Shown here in pieces: positions 1 through 6,166 of a stretch of DNA of 6,895 bases (positions are counted from its first letter, which is position 1; each line of letters begins with the position of its first letter). The notes under the pieces are model-generated. The model was not told where the DNA came from. It did not search any database and worked only from the letters and a program-made list of their open reading frames with translations. The translations under genes and the position numbers were made by a program. The stretch is from Pseudofrankia asymbiotica (GTDB lineage Bacteria; Actinomycetota; Actinomycetes; Frankiales; Frankiaceae), in contig NZ_MOMC01000037.1 of the NCBI RefSeq assembly GCF_001983105.1, positions 107,840 to 114,734 of the forward strand. The letters are read 5' to 3'.

Positions 1-1
1 C

Positions 2-649
2 CTCACCGCATTCACGACCGGCGCCTTCAAGGCCATCGGGATCGTCCCGGAGGAGTTCGTCGCGGGGTGGCTCCTTCCCTGCGGCGCGGCGGCCGGGGTC
101 GTCGTGGCCGGATGGCTCGTCGAGGCCAAGCAAAGCGTCGTCGAGAACATCGCCCCGGTGCTCACACGGCTGTTCACACCACTGTTCACAGCGGTCCTGC
201 TCGCCTTCCTCGTCGCCATCGGCTGGACCAGCAACGGCATCGACGTCGAGCGCCAGGCACTGATCCTGTTCGACCTGCTCCTGGTCATCGTGCTGGGGCT
301 GCTGCTCTACTCGATCTCAGCCCGCGACCCGCTGGCCCCACCCGACCTGTTCGACAAACTGCAGCTCGCCCTTGTCGTGAGCGCGTTGGCCATCGACGTG
401 CTGGTACTCCTGGCCATCACCGGGCGCATCACCGAATACGGCACCACGCCCAACAAGGCCGCGGCCCTCGGTGAGAACGTCCTCCTGCTCGCCAACCTCA
501 CCTGGTCGGCGTGGCTACTGCTGGGGCTCATCCGTCGGCGCACCCCGTTCGCGACGCTCGAACGGTGGCAGACCAGCTACCTGCCCGTCTACGCCGCCTG
601 GGCCTGGATCGTGGCCCTCGTCTTCCCCCCACTGTTCAACTACGCCTGA
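2..649 (+). CDS. Polytopic membrane protein, C-terminal part (possibly DUF4153-like)
   Basis: The frame is open from the left edge to a TGA at 647-649, giving 215 residues with no start in view. A GTG at 104 could start a shorter protein, but the same frame reads well upstream of it (GIVPEEFVAGWLLP), so I take the gene as truncated by the window. About five hydrophobic segments are visible: around the VVVAGW stretch, FTAVLLAFLVAIGW, LILFDLLLVIVLGLLLYSI, LVVSALAIDVLVLLAI and a C-terminal pair (NVLLLANLTWSAWLLLGLI; VYAAWAWIVALVFPPLF). It is thus an integral membrane protein without visible catalytic motifs. The RITEYGTTPNKAAAL stretch followed by hydrophobic helices recalls the C-terminal part of DUF4153 membrane proteins; this is recall from family knowledge and is weak. 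No function can be given. It converges on the sigma-factor operon. Confidence 0.78.
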   Translation, partial: LTAFTTGAFKAIGIVPEEFVAGWLLPCGAAAGVVVAGWLVEAKQSVVENIAPVLTRLFTPLFTAVLLAFLVAIGWTSNGIDVERQALILFDLLLVIVLGLLLYSISARDPLAPPDLFDKLQLALVVSALAIDVLVLLAITGRITEYGTTPNKAAALGENVLLLANLTWSAWLLLGLIRRRTPFATLERWQTSYLPVYAAWAWIVALVFPPLFNYA

Positions 650-871
650 CGGCCGAGTACGTGACGACGCCGAGGTCGGTGTGGCCGCGGACGGGAGACA
701 AGCCAGGGCCCGCAGCCTGGAGTCGCGCAACGGAATCCTTCGCGTGAGGTGCGGCACCTGCTCAGTTGCTGAGTCTTGCGGCTTTCGGTGGCGGACTCCA
801 CGCCCGGCGCGCCATGGTGCTCGGGAAGCCGGTGTGACGCCGGCGCGGCCATCGCCACTGTGAATCGGGCG
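650..871. other. Convergent intergenic region with weak hairpins
   Basis: This gap of 222 bp lies between two converging genes and holds no reading frame I would call. Several short inverted repeats could end transcription from either side. One at 667-682 (ACGCCG/CGGTGT, one G-T pair, loop AGGT) sits 17 nt after the membrane-protein stop. Another at 747-759 is AGGTGC-G-GCACCT, and one at 761-773 is CTCAG-TTG-CTGAG. A fourth, at 828-844, is listed separately. None has a T-run, which is common for actinomycete terminators, so the assignment is tentative. Confidence 0.4.
828..844 (-). terminator. Candidate terminator of the sigma-factor operon
   Basis: GCCGG at 828-832 pairs with CCGGC at 840-844 around a 7-nt loop, 27 nt beyond the sigma-factor stop codon on the minus strand. 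The stem is short and no T-run follows. Its position at the end of an operon is the main support. Confidence 0.35.
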
Positions 872-2107
872 CTACCGCAGCTGGTCGCGGCGGCGAGTGA
901 GGTAGGCGGTCTCGCCGGTGTTGCCGGCCAGCTCTACGGCCCGGTCGTAGGCCGCGCGTGACTGCTGACTTTGGCCGAGCCGGCGCAACAGGTCGGCGCG
1001 GGTGGCGTGGTAGGGGTGATAGCCGGCCAACCTCGGCTCAAGACGGTCGATGGCCGCCAGGGCCACCTCCGGGCCGTCGAGTTCGGCGACCGCGATGGCC
1101 CGGTTGAGGGCGATGATCGGCGAGGGGTCGAGGCGGACGAGCTGGTCGTAGAGGGCGAGGACCTGCGACCAGTCGGTGTCGCGGATGTCGCGGGCGGAAG
1201 TGTGCACGGCGTTGATCGCGGCGAGGATCTGGTAGCGCCCCGGAGCCACCCCGGCGGCGGCAGCGGCGAGGCGCTCGCGCACCAGCCGGTGACCTTCGGC
1301 GATCAGTTCCGCGTCCCAGGCCCCACGGTCCTGCTCGTCGAGGGCGACCAGTTCGCCGCTGGCCGAGGTCCGGGCGGTGCGGCGCGCCTCGGTGAGCAGC
1401 ATCAGCGCCAGCAGCCCGGCCACCTCTCCGTCCCGCGGCAGGAGCGCGCGGATCAGGCGGGTGAGCCGGATCGCCTCGGCGGTCAGGTCGTGTCGTACGG
1501 GGTCCGTGTCGGGGCCGCTGGCCAGATAGCCCTCGTTGAAGACGAGGAACAGGACGGCGAGCACGCCGGAGACACGAGCCGGCAGATCGTCGACGGACGG
1601 CATCCGATAGGGGATGCGAGCCGCCTTGATCTTGGCTTTCGCGCGGGTGATCCGCTGCCCTATGGCACTCTCGGCCACCAGGAAGGCGCGGGCGATCTCG
1701 GGCACGGTCAGACCGCCGACCATGCGCAGCGTCAACGCCAGGCGGGCTTCCACCGCCAGCGCCGGGTGACAGCAGATGAAGATCAGCCGGAGCCGGTCGT
1801 CGTCGATGGCGCCGAGAGGCTCGGGCGGGTCGTCGTCGTACGCCATCTGAGCCTCCTTCTGCCTGTCGTCGCGCTTGTTCTCGCGCCGGATCCGGTCGAT
1901 GGCCCTGCGGTTGGCGGTGGTGGTCAGCCACGCGCCGGGGTTGGGAGGTACGCCGTCGGCCCGCCACCGCTCGACGGCGGTCGCGAACGCCTCGGCCGCC
2001 GCCTCCTCCGCGATGTCAAGGTCACCGAAACGCCTGGTCAGGGCGGCCACCACCCGCGCCCACTCCTCGTGATGGGCCCGGGTGACCGCCTCCCGGGCGT
2101 CGATCAC
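872..2107 (-). CDS. ECF42-type RNA polymerase sigma factor with DUF6596/TPR-like C-terminal extension
   Basis: Alternative sigma factor that directs RNA polymerase to its own promoter set. From the GTG at 2107 it has 411 residues. Sigma region 2 spans about 10-80 (ANRRAIDRIRRE at 65-76). Region 4 follows a DDDRLRLIFICCHPAL stretch at 102-117, and its helix-turn-helix covers about 125-160 (LTLRMVGGLTVPEIARAF, ITRAKAKI). The C-terminal extension carries the DUF6596-type core (VLFLVFNEGYLASG near 184-198, LLALMLLTEARR near 232-243) and then TPR-like helices (LNRAIAVAELDGPEVAL, LLRRLGQSQQSRAAYDRAVEL). This architecture and the adjacent DGPF gene are hallmarks of group ECF42, which usually has no anti-sigma factor. 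The frame stays open to an ATG at 2197, but the extra 30 residues do not resemble the family and lie inside the upstream gene. The GTG overlaps that gene's TGA (GTGA, 2104-2107) without a strong ribosome binding site, so translational coupling is likely. The signal and targets are unknown. Confidence 0.93.
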   Translation of the reverse strand: MIDAREAVTRAHHEEWARVVAALTRRFGDLDIAEEAAAEAFATAVERWRADGVPPNPGAWLTTTANRRAIDRIRRENKRDDRQKEAQMAYDDDPPEPLGAIDDDRLRLIFICCHPALAVEARLALTLRMVGGLTVPEIARAFLVAESAIGQRITRAKAKIKAARIPYRMPSVDDLPARVSGVLAVLFLVFNEGYLASGPDTDPVRHDLTAEAIRLTRLIRALLPRDGEVAGLLALMLLTEARRTARTSASGELVALDEQDRGAWDAELIAEGHRLVRERLAAAAAGVAPGRYQILAAINAVHTSARDIRDTDWSQVLALYDQLVRLDPSPIIALNRAIAVAELDGPEVALAAIDRLEPRLAGYHPYHATRADLLRRLGQSQQSRAAYDRAVELAGNTGETAYLTRRRDQLR

Positions 2108-2427
2108 TGGAACGGCCGCAGCTCGATCTTCCGATCGCAGACCTTCGACGCCTCGGTGGCGAGCCTGAGCGCCACATCCAGATCGGGGACCTCCCACACC
2201 CAGACGCCGGCGAGGTACTCCTTCGACTCCACGAAAGGCCCGTCGCTGAACACCGCCTGCTCGCCCCGGTTGTCGATGACCGTCGCCGCGTCGGTGTCCG
2301 CGAGTCCGCCCGCGAAAACCCAGTAGCCCTCGGCGATCAGTCGTTCGTTGAACGCGCTGATGGCAGGCTGCCTGTCCGTGCTGCCGGGATCACTCTTGTC
2401 ATCGATCACGGAAACCAGGTACCTCAT
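2104..2427 (-). CDS. YCII-related (DGPF) domain protein
   Basis: Small protein of 107 residues of the YCII/DGPF family (COG3795 type), the standard genetic partner of ECF41/ECF42 sigma factors. The N-terminal beta strand MRYLVSVI, the central SDGPFVESKEYLAGVWVWEV (61-80, with the signature DGPF at 62-65) and the C-terminal IELRPF (101-106) are typical, and the length matches the family. These proteins form ferredoxin-like alpha/beta folds; their biochemical role is not established, and no enzyme activity can be inferred here. The ATG at 2427 is preceded by GGGAG 11 nt upstream, a slightly long spacing. A five-codon frame (ATG ATC TTC AGA TGA) ends across this start codon, which may be chance. 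The stop overlaps the sigma-factor start by 4 bp, and the DHFR-like gene ends 66 bp upstream on the same strand, so the three genes probably form one transcript. Confidence 0.92.
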   Translation of the reverse strand: MRYLVSVIDDKSDPGSTDRQPAISAFNERLIAEGYWVFAGGLADTDAATVIDNRGEQAVFSDGPFVESKEYLAGVWVWEVPDLDVALRLATEASKVCDRKIELRPFQ

Positions 2428-2441
2428 CTGAAGATCATCTC

Positions 2442-2467
2442 CCGTGGCGTCAGGCCGTGGCGTCAGG
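2442..2467. repeat. Perfect 13-bp tandem duplication
   Basis: CCGTGGCGTCAGG occurs twice without a spacer (2442-2454 and 2455-2467) in the 66-bp gap between the DHFR-like gene and the YCII gene. It lies just upstream of the YCII ribosome binding site. The simplest reading is a slippage duplication. A paired binding site is possible but unsupported. Confidence 0.85.
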
Positions 2468-2493
2468 ATGGCGTGGTTCGGTGGTCAGGAACT

Positions 2494-3105
2494 TCAGGCC
2501 GTCGCATACCGCGGGCGCCCGGCCGGCCGGTAGGCCTGGATCGTCACGCCCTTCGCGTCGACCCGCGATTCGACCAGGTCGAGCGCGAGATCCGGACCGG
2601 TCTCCGGGAAAAGTCTCGCGCCCTGGCCGAGGATCACCGGGACCACGATCAGAGTCATCTCGTCGACCAGATCGTTCGCCAGCAGCCATCGGGTCAGGGC
2701 GCTACTGCCATGTACCTGCAGCTCACCTCCGGGCTTGGCCTTCAGCTCACTGATGGCCGCCGCGAGGTCGCCACGGAGAACGGTCGTGTTCTCCCAACGC
2801 GGCGCGGTGAGCGTGGTCGAGGCGACGTACTTGGGGGCCTCGTTCAGGGCCACGCCGATGGGATGTGCGTGCATCTGGTCGATTGATCCCCAGGAGCCGG
2901 CGAACAACTCGTAGGTGCGCCGGCCGAACAGGAACGCGTCGGCGCGCTGGTAGGTCCGCGTGATGAACGCCCTGGTCTCGTCGTCCCCCGCCCCCAGAGC
3001 CCATCCGCCGCGCTCGAATCCGTTCCTGCGGTCCTCATCCGACGCACCGCCGTTCCCCTGCGTCACTCCATCGATGGTGACCTGGGTCATGGTCGTCAGC
3101 TTCAT
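2494..3105 (-). CDS. Dihydrofolate reductase family protein (RibD C-terminal-like)
   Basis: Protein of 203 residues with the RibD-C/DHFR-like fold, a family of small cytoplasmic NAD(P)H-dependent reductases that includes uncharacterised YwjB/YyaP-type members. Visible family features are MKLTTMTQVTIDGVTQG at the N-terminus, the FLFGRRTYELFAGSW stretch (58-72), PKYVAS (91-96), and the C-terminal core GELQVHGSSALTRWLLANDL followed by VDEMTLIVVPVILGQGARLF (about 127-166), where the HGS loop is expected to contact the cofactor. It lacks the deaminase domain of true RibD, and nothing shows that it reduces dihydrofolate, so the substrate is unknown. The ATG at 3105 has a good ribosome binding site (AAGGAG, 8-nt spacing). 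Genes of this family are often neighbours of YCII/ECF sigma clusters in actinomycetes, in line with the operon downstream. Confidence 0.9.
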   Translation of the reverse strand: MKLTTMTQVTIDGVTQGNGGASDEDRRNGFERGGWALGAGDDETRAFITRTYQRADAFLFGRRTYELFAGSWGSIDQMHAHPIGVALNEAPKYVASTTLTAPRWENTTVLRGDLAAAISELKAKPGGELQVHGSSALTRWLLANDLVDEMTLIVVPVILGQGARLFPETGPDLALDLVESRVDAKGVTIQAYRPAGRPRYATA

Positions 3106-3157
3106 GATCGCGGCTCCTTCGCCTTGGCCTGGCCCCTTGTGGACGGCCTCACCCCTG

Positions 3158-3185
3158 CTACGAACACCACCGCCCCGATCCGACA
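3158..3185 (-). promoter_or_regulatory. Candidate ECF-type promoter for the DHFR-like/YCII/sigma operon
   Basis: On the minus strand TGTCGG (3185-3180) is followed after 17 nt by CGTAG (3162-3158), about 52 nt upstream of the ATG at 3105. From memory, ECF42 targets have a TGTCGA -35 element and a CG(A/T)C -10 element, so this matches in 5 of 6 and 3 of 4 positions. An unusually AT-rich patch (3199-3214) lies just upstream of the -35 position and could act as an UP element. If real, it would mean autoregulation of the operon. This is a by-eye match only. Confidence 0.35.
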
Positions 3186-3241
3186 GATCCCCCGGACTTC
3201 TTTGAAGATTTTTCCGGGACGCCGGTCATCAGCACCTGAGC

Positions 3242-3257
3242 GGTCGCCGAGGCGACC
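3242..3257 (-). terminator. Candidate terminator after the response regulator
   Basis: GGTCGCC (3242-3248) and GGCGACC (3251-3257) form a perfect 7-bp inverted repeat, in RNA a 6-bp GC-rich stem with a 4-nt loop. It lies 24 nt past the response-regulator stop. No T-run follows directly. It would separate the two-component operon from the DHFR-like/YCII/sigma operon, though read-through is possible. Confidence 0.5.
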
Positions 3258-3269
3258 TCGTGCTCTGCC

Positions 3270-3292
3270 TCAGATTCGCGTTCAGATTCGCG
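3270..3292 (-). repeat. Tandem duplication across the response-regulator stop codon
   Basis: TCAGATTCGCG occurs at 3270-3280 and again at 3282-3292, a 12-bp period. On the minus strand this reads CGA ATC TGA ACG CGA ATC TGA, so the last codons of the response regulator and its TGA stop are repeated in frame. The second stop would catch read-through after four extra codons. Confidence 0.85.
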
Positions 3293-3929
3293 CTTCGTAG
3301 ACCAGGAGCGCGATCTGCACCCGGTTCTCCGAGCCGGTCTTGGTCAGGATCCGCGAGACGTGCGTCTTCACGGTCGCCTCGCCCAGGAACAGGGCCTGGG
3401 CGATGGCCGCGTTCGAGAGGCCGTCCGCGACCGCCTCGGCCACCGCGCGCTCCCGCTCGGTGAGCGTCGCCAACCGGTCCCGGGCGCCGGCCGCACGCCG
3501 GTCGTCGCCCTTGCCGAGCTGGTGCACCAGCCGCTCGGTCACCGGTCCCGAGAACACCGACTCGCCGCCGGCCACGACGTGGATCGCCCGGGTCAGCTCC
3601 CGCGGGGCGGTGTCCTTGAGCAGGTAGCCGCGCGCGCCCGCCTCGAGCGCGTCGATCACGTACGAGTCCAGGTGGAACGTGGTCAGGATCAGCACGGCCG
3701 GCGGCTCGTCCAGCCGGCCGATCCGCCGGGTCGCCTGGACACCGTCCAGCACCGGCATCTGCAGGTCCATCAGCACGACGTCCGGCCGGGTCTCCCGGCA
3801 CGCGGACACCGCCGCGGCGCCGTCCGCCGCCTCCCCGACGACCGCCAGCTCCGGGTCGCTGGCCAGCACCATGCGCAGACCCGTCCGGACCAGCGCGTCG
3901 TCGTCGACCACGAGCACCTTCAGCGCCAC
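3282..3929 (-). CDS. NarL/FixJ-family response regulator
   Basis: Cytoplasmic DNA-binding regulator of 215 residues, the usual length for the family. The receiver domain (about 1-120) has the acidic pocket D9-D10-D11, the phosphoacceptor D55 in VVLMDLQMP, T83/T84 in LILTTF and the conserved K105 in GYLLKD. A linker leads to a LuxR-type helix-turn-helix (about 153-213: LATLTERERAVAEAVADG, SNAAIAQALFLGEATVKTHV, SRILTKTGSENRVQIALL). All key residues are present, so it should be phosphorylated by the kinase encoded directly upstream. The start is a GTG at 3929, 10 bp inside the kinase gene, with GAGGG about 10 nt upstream; the overlap points to coupled translation. The C-terminus ends abruptly in YEARI at a duplicated stop region. 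Its targets are unknown; the divergent membrane genes beyond the kinase are the obvious candidates. Confidence 0.96.
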   Translation of the reverse strand: MALKVLVVDDDALVRTGLRMVLASDPELAVVGEAADGAAAVSACRETRPDVVLMDLQMPVLDGVQATRRIGRLDEPPAVLILTTFHLDSYVIDALEAGARGYLLKDTAPRELTRAIHVVAGGESVFSGPVTERLVHQLGKGDDRRAAGARDRLATLTERERAVAEAVADGLSNAAIAQALFLGEATVKTHVSRILTKTGSENRVQIALLVYEARI

Positions 3930-5056
3930 GGCAACCGCGCCCTCAGCTCGAACTCGCCGCGGGCGCTGAACCCGTGGCTCAGCGTCCCGCCCGCCAGTGC
4001 GGCCCGCTCGACGAGCCCGATCAGCCCGCTGCTCGTGCCCGGTACGCCGAGCGAGCCCGTGGTACGCGCGTTCACCACGTCGACCTCGACGTCCGCTCCC
4101 GACCGGGCCAGGCTGACACGCACCGGCACCCCGGGCGCGTGCTTGCGGGCGTTGGTCAGCCCCTCCTGCACGATCCGGTACACGTCCCGGCCGGCGGCCA
4201 CCGTCGACGCGGGCCCGGTCGACGCCAGCGCCGGGTCCATGGACAACGCGACCTCCTGGCCGGCGGCACGCGCCTCCTCGACCAGGTCGCCGAGCCGGTC
4301 CAGGCCCGGCTGGTCCAGCGAGCGCGGCTCATCCTCACGAAGGACGCCGATCGCCGACCGCAGCTCGTCGAGCGCCTGCACGGCCGAGGTACGGATCAGC
4401 GCGGCCGCGTCCCGGACGTCGTCCTCGCCGTGCCGCGGCGCGACCTCGAGGCCACCGGCGTGCAGCGCCACCAGCGAGATCCGGTGCGCCACCACGTCGT
4501 GCATCTCCCGGGCGATCCTGGTGCGCTCGGTGGCACGGATGTGCTCCTCACGCAGGTTCCGCTCCTCCTCGGCGCGCTCGGCGCGCTCGCGGTAGGCGTC
4601 CAGCAGCGCGTGCTGCGACTGGATCAGCGCACCCCAGGCGGTCACCGCGGCAGCGATGGCGATGTTCACGGTCAGGGTCAGCGAGACACCCTGGTTGCCT
4701 GGGTACACCAGCCAGAACACCCAGCCGGCGGCCACGTCCGCGACCGCGACACCGATCGCGACCCGCAGCGACCGGTAGCGGGCGACGAAGTACAGCGCGA
4801 CCATGTTGGCCACGCCCGCGGCGGCGACGACCCCGGCGACGACGGCGAGCACGAGCCCGACCACGAGCGGGTACCGGTGCCGGCCGAGCAGTAGCAGGCA
4901 CGCCAGCGCCCCGGCGCACACGTCGACGGCGCGCCAACCGCCCGCGGGTCCCTGTTGCAGCACGTCGTACAGGAGCACGAGGCCACCGGCGAACGCGGCC
5001 AGGACGACGGCCGCCGACCGTGCCCGCCGTCGCCAGCCGTTCGTCTCCTCGTCCAC
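3920..5056 (-). CDS. Sensor histidine kinase (NarL-partner type, HisKA_3)
   Basis: Membrane sensor kinase of 378 residues. The N-terminal half holds about five hydrophobic segments (roughly 14-33, 44-59, 63-90, 98-118, 126-146) with very short loops and no sizeable extracellular domain, so the signal is probably sensed in or near the membrane. A charged, likely coiled-coil linker (150-178) leads to the HisKA_3 dimerisation domain with the phosphoacceptor H186 in RIAREMHDVVAHRISLVALH. The ATPase domain shows the N box EGLTNARKHAPG (298-309) and a G box reduced to SSGLIGLVERAALAGGTL (342-359). The D-box region reads VEVDVVNARTTG and lacks a clear DNG, as in many kinases of this subfamily. The start chosen is the GTG at 5056; no ribosome binding site precedes it, but a -10-like TAGAGT lies 7 nt upstream, so the mRNA may be leaderless. 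The response-regulator gene overlaps its end by 10 bp. Confidence 0.95.
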   Translation of the reverse strand: MDEETNGWRRRARSAAVVLAAFAGGLVLLYDVLQQGPAGGWRAVDVCAGALACLLLLGRHRYPLVVGLVLAVVAGVVAAAGVANMVALYFVARYRSLRVAIGVAVADVAAGWVFWLVYPGNQGVSLTLTVNIAIAAAVTAWGALIQSQHALLDAYRERAERAEEERNLREEHIRATERTRIAREMHDVVAHRISLVALHAGGLEVAPRHGEDDVRDAAALIRTSAVQALDELRSAIGVLREDEPRSLDQPGLDRLGDLVEEARAAGQEVALSMDPALASTGPASTVAAGRDVYRIVQEGLTNARKHAPGVPVRVSLARSGADVEVDVVNARTTGSLGVPGTSSGLIGLVERAALAGGTLSHGFSARGEFELRARLPWR

Positions 5057-5063
5057 AGCCGCG

Positions 5064-5069
5064 ACTCTA
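5064..5069 (-). promoter_or_regulatory. Candidate -10 element for a leaderless kinase transcript
   Basis: TAGAGT on the minus strand (5069-5064) is separated by 7 nt from the kinase GTG at 5056, which fits transcription starting at the start codon. The possible -35 element 16 nt upstream is TCGGCA, matching TTGACA in 4 of 6 positions. No Shine-Dalgarno sequence lies between the element and the GTG. Confidence 0.4.
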
Positions 5070-5101
5070 CGAGCCTGTCCGGCCGTGCCGAGTCCGCCTT
5101 T

Positions 5102-5114
5102 CGGGGGACCCCCG
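5102..5114. promoter_or_regulatory. Inverted repeat in the divergent promoter region
   Basis: CGGGGG-A-CCCCCG is a perfect 13-nt inverted repeat in the 131-bp gap between the kinase and the divergent membrane-protein genes. It could be an operator shared by both directions, for instance for the NarL-type regulator, or a chance GC-rich palindrome. No recognised consensus for such a regulator is matched. Confidence 0.35.
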
Positions 5115-5187
5115 GTCCGCCGAAGGTCGACGGCCCTCCGCGGTTCGGGCGACGCGGCGGGGGTGCCCGCGCCGGTTCGCTGGAGCC

Positions 5188-5511
5188 ATGAACGCAGCCA
5201 CCGAACACTCCCCTGGTTCCCGCCTCCACGAGCTCGCCGACGAGGTCTTCGGTCCCGTCCGCGCTCCTCGCGGCACGTTCGAGCGCAAGCTTCTGCTGGT
5301 CCGCTCGGCCTTCGCGTACGGCGGCCTCATCGCCACCCTCGTCCAGGTCGTCGTCTGGCTGATGATCGGCGTGATCACCGCCCACCTCGACGCGCCGTGG
5401 TGGCTGTGGACCGCCGTCCCGGCCGCCGCCGCCGTCGGCCTGCTCACCCTCGCGCGGCGCTGGCGGCGCTGGTGGGGGCTCGCCGAGGCGGCGCGGGAGG
5501 AGGGCCGATGA
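5188..5511 (+). CDS. Small two-helix membrane protein (2TM-domain-like)
   Basis: Protein of 107 residues. After a polar N-terminus (1-33, ending in RAPRGTFERK) come two hydrophobic helices at about 40-65 (SAFAYGGLIATLVQVVVWLM) and 71-89 (WWLWTAVPAAAAVGLLTLA). A basic, tryptophan-rich tail follows (RRWRRWWGLAEAAREEGR). The two-helix layout with aromatic residues before helix 2 resembles the 2TM domain found near two-component systems, but I cannot confirm membership and no function is known. The ATG at 5188 has GGAG only 2 nt away, an unusually short spacing; sequence upstream in this frame (arginine-, proline- and glycine-rich) does not look like protein, so I keep this start. The stop overlaps the next start (ATGA, 5508-5511), so the two genes are probably translated together. 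It is divergent from the kinase gene and may be controlled by that system. Confidence 0.83.
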   Translation: MNAATEHSPGSRLHELADEVFGPVRAPRGTFERKLLLVRSAFAYGGLIATLVQVVVWLMIGVITAHLDAPWWLWTAVPAAAAVGLLTLARRWRRWWGLAEAAREEGR

Positions 5512-6161
5512 GCTCCGAGCGTCGCGTCACCGGCTGGGCCGCCCTGCTCGGCGGCCTGCTCTCCCTGGTCATGGTCGGCCTGTACTTCGTCTACTCCGGC
5601 CCGCCGCCATCCGCGAACGTGCTCAGCCGCAACCTGATCACGATCGCCACCTTCACCGTGTTCCTGGTGTTCGCCGTCGGGCTCGGCCGGCTCCTGCGCG
5701 GCCCCGACGGCGACGCGGGCCTGGGCGGTGACCTCGCGGTCACCGCGCTGCGCATGTACGTCACCGTCACCCTGGTGGCCGCCTCCCTGGAGGTCGGCGC
5801 GTCGTTGCAGGACCCCGACGGCCACCTCGACCCGACCGTCGACGGACCGCTCGCCGCCGGCATGGTGCTGCTGCACGGCCCCATCGCCCGGGTACTGGTC
5901 GCGGTGTTCCTGCTCGCCCTGGCCGCGGCCCCGGCCGCCCGGCGGTACTTCTCCCGCCGGATGCTCCGTGGCGGCGTCGCCCTCGCGCTGGTGAACCTGG
6001 CCCTGGTCCCGTCGCTGTTCTTCGGCATGGACGCGGCGGACTTCTACGCCGCCAACGGCTGGGGCGCGGTCGCCTCCATCGGCGCGGTCAACGTGATCTG
6101 GTTCGCCGCGCTCGGCCGCTCCATCCTCCGCACACCGCGGCGCGCTCCGGCGCTCGTCTGA
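5508..6161 (+). CDS. Six-helix integral membrane protein, unrecognised family
   Basis: Protein of 217 residues with about six hydrophobic segments: 9-29 (GWAALLGGLLSLVMVGLYFV), 43-62, 77-99, 116-141, 154-173 and 184-205. A loop rich in Asp and Pro (QDPDGHLDPTVDGP, about 101-114) lies between helices 3 and 4, and the C-terminus is basic. There is no signal peptide, soluble domain or catalytic motif that I can name, and I do not recognise the family. The ATG at 5508 overlaps the upstream stop as ATGA, with a strong purine-rich ribosome binding site (GGAGGAGGG) ending 2-3 nt from the start, so this start is secure. Coupling with the 2TM-like gene suggests the two proteins act together, perhaps as a membrane complex linked to the divergent two-component system; that is inference. 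The operon ends at the hairpin just downstream. Confidence 0.88.
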   Translation: MSSERRVTGWAALLGGLLSLVMVGLYFVYSGPPPSANVLSRNLITIATFTVFLVFAVGLGRLLRGPDGDAGLGGDLAVTALRMYVTVTLVAASLEVGASLQDPDGHLDPTVDGPLAAGMVLLHGPIARVLVAVFLLALAAAPAARRYFSRRMLRGGVALALVNLALVPSLFFGMDAADFYAANGWGAVASIGAVNVIWFAALGRSILRTPRRAPALV

Positions 6162-6166
6162 CCAAC

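Noticed and set aside
170..190. Repeated CTGTTCACA at a 12-bp period
   Set aside because: It lies inside the membrane-protein gene and simply encodes the repeated residues LFTPLFT.
350..355. TGTCGA on the minus strand, resembling an ECF42 -35 element
   Set aside because: It lies inside a plus-strand gene with no minus-strand gene downstream that it could serve.
971..2326. A 451-codon plus-strand open frame
   Set aside because: It is antisense to the ECF42 and YCII genes, whose family motifs are clear; long antisense frames are normal at this GC content, and its translation shows no domain.
3360..4595. A 411-codon plus-strand open frame
   Set aside because: It lies antisense to the response regulator and kinase, is rich in Arg/Ser/Pro and has no recognisable domain.
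4803..5507. An upstream extension of the six-helix protein's frame to 4803
   Set aside because: The extension crosses the kinase and the 2TM-like gene and reads as low-complexity Arg/Pro/Ala sequence; the ATG at 5508 has a strong ribosome binding site and an ATGA overlap.
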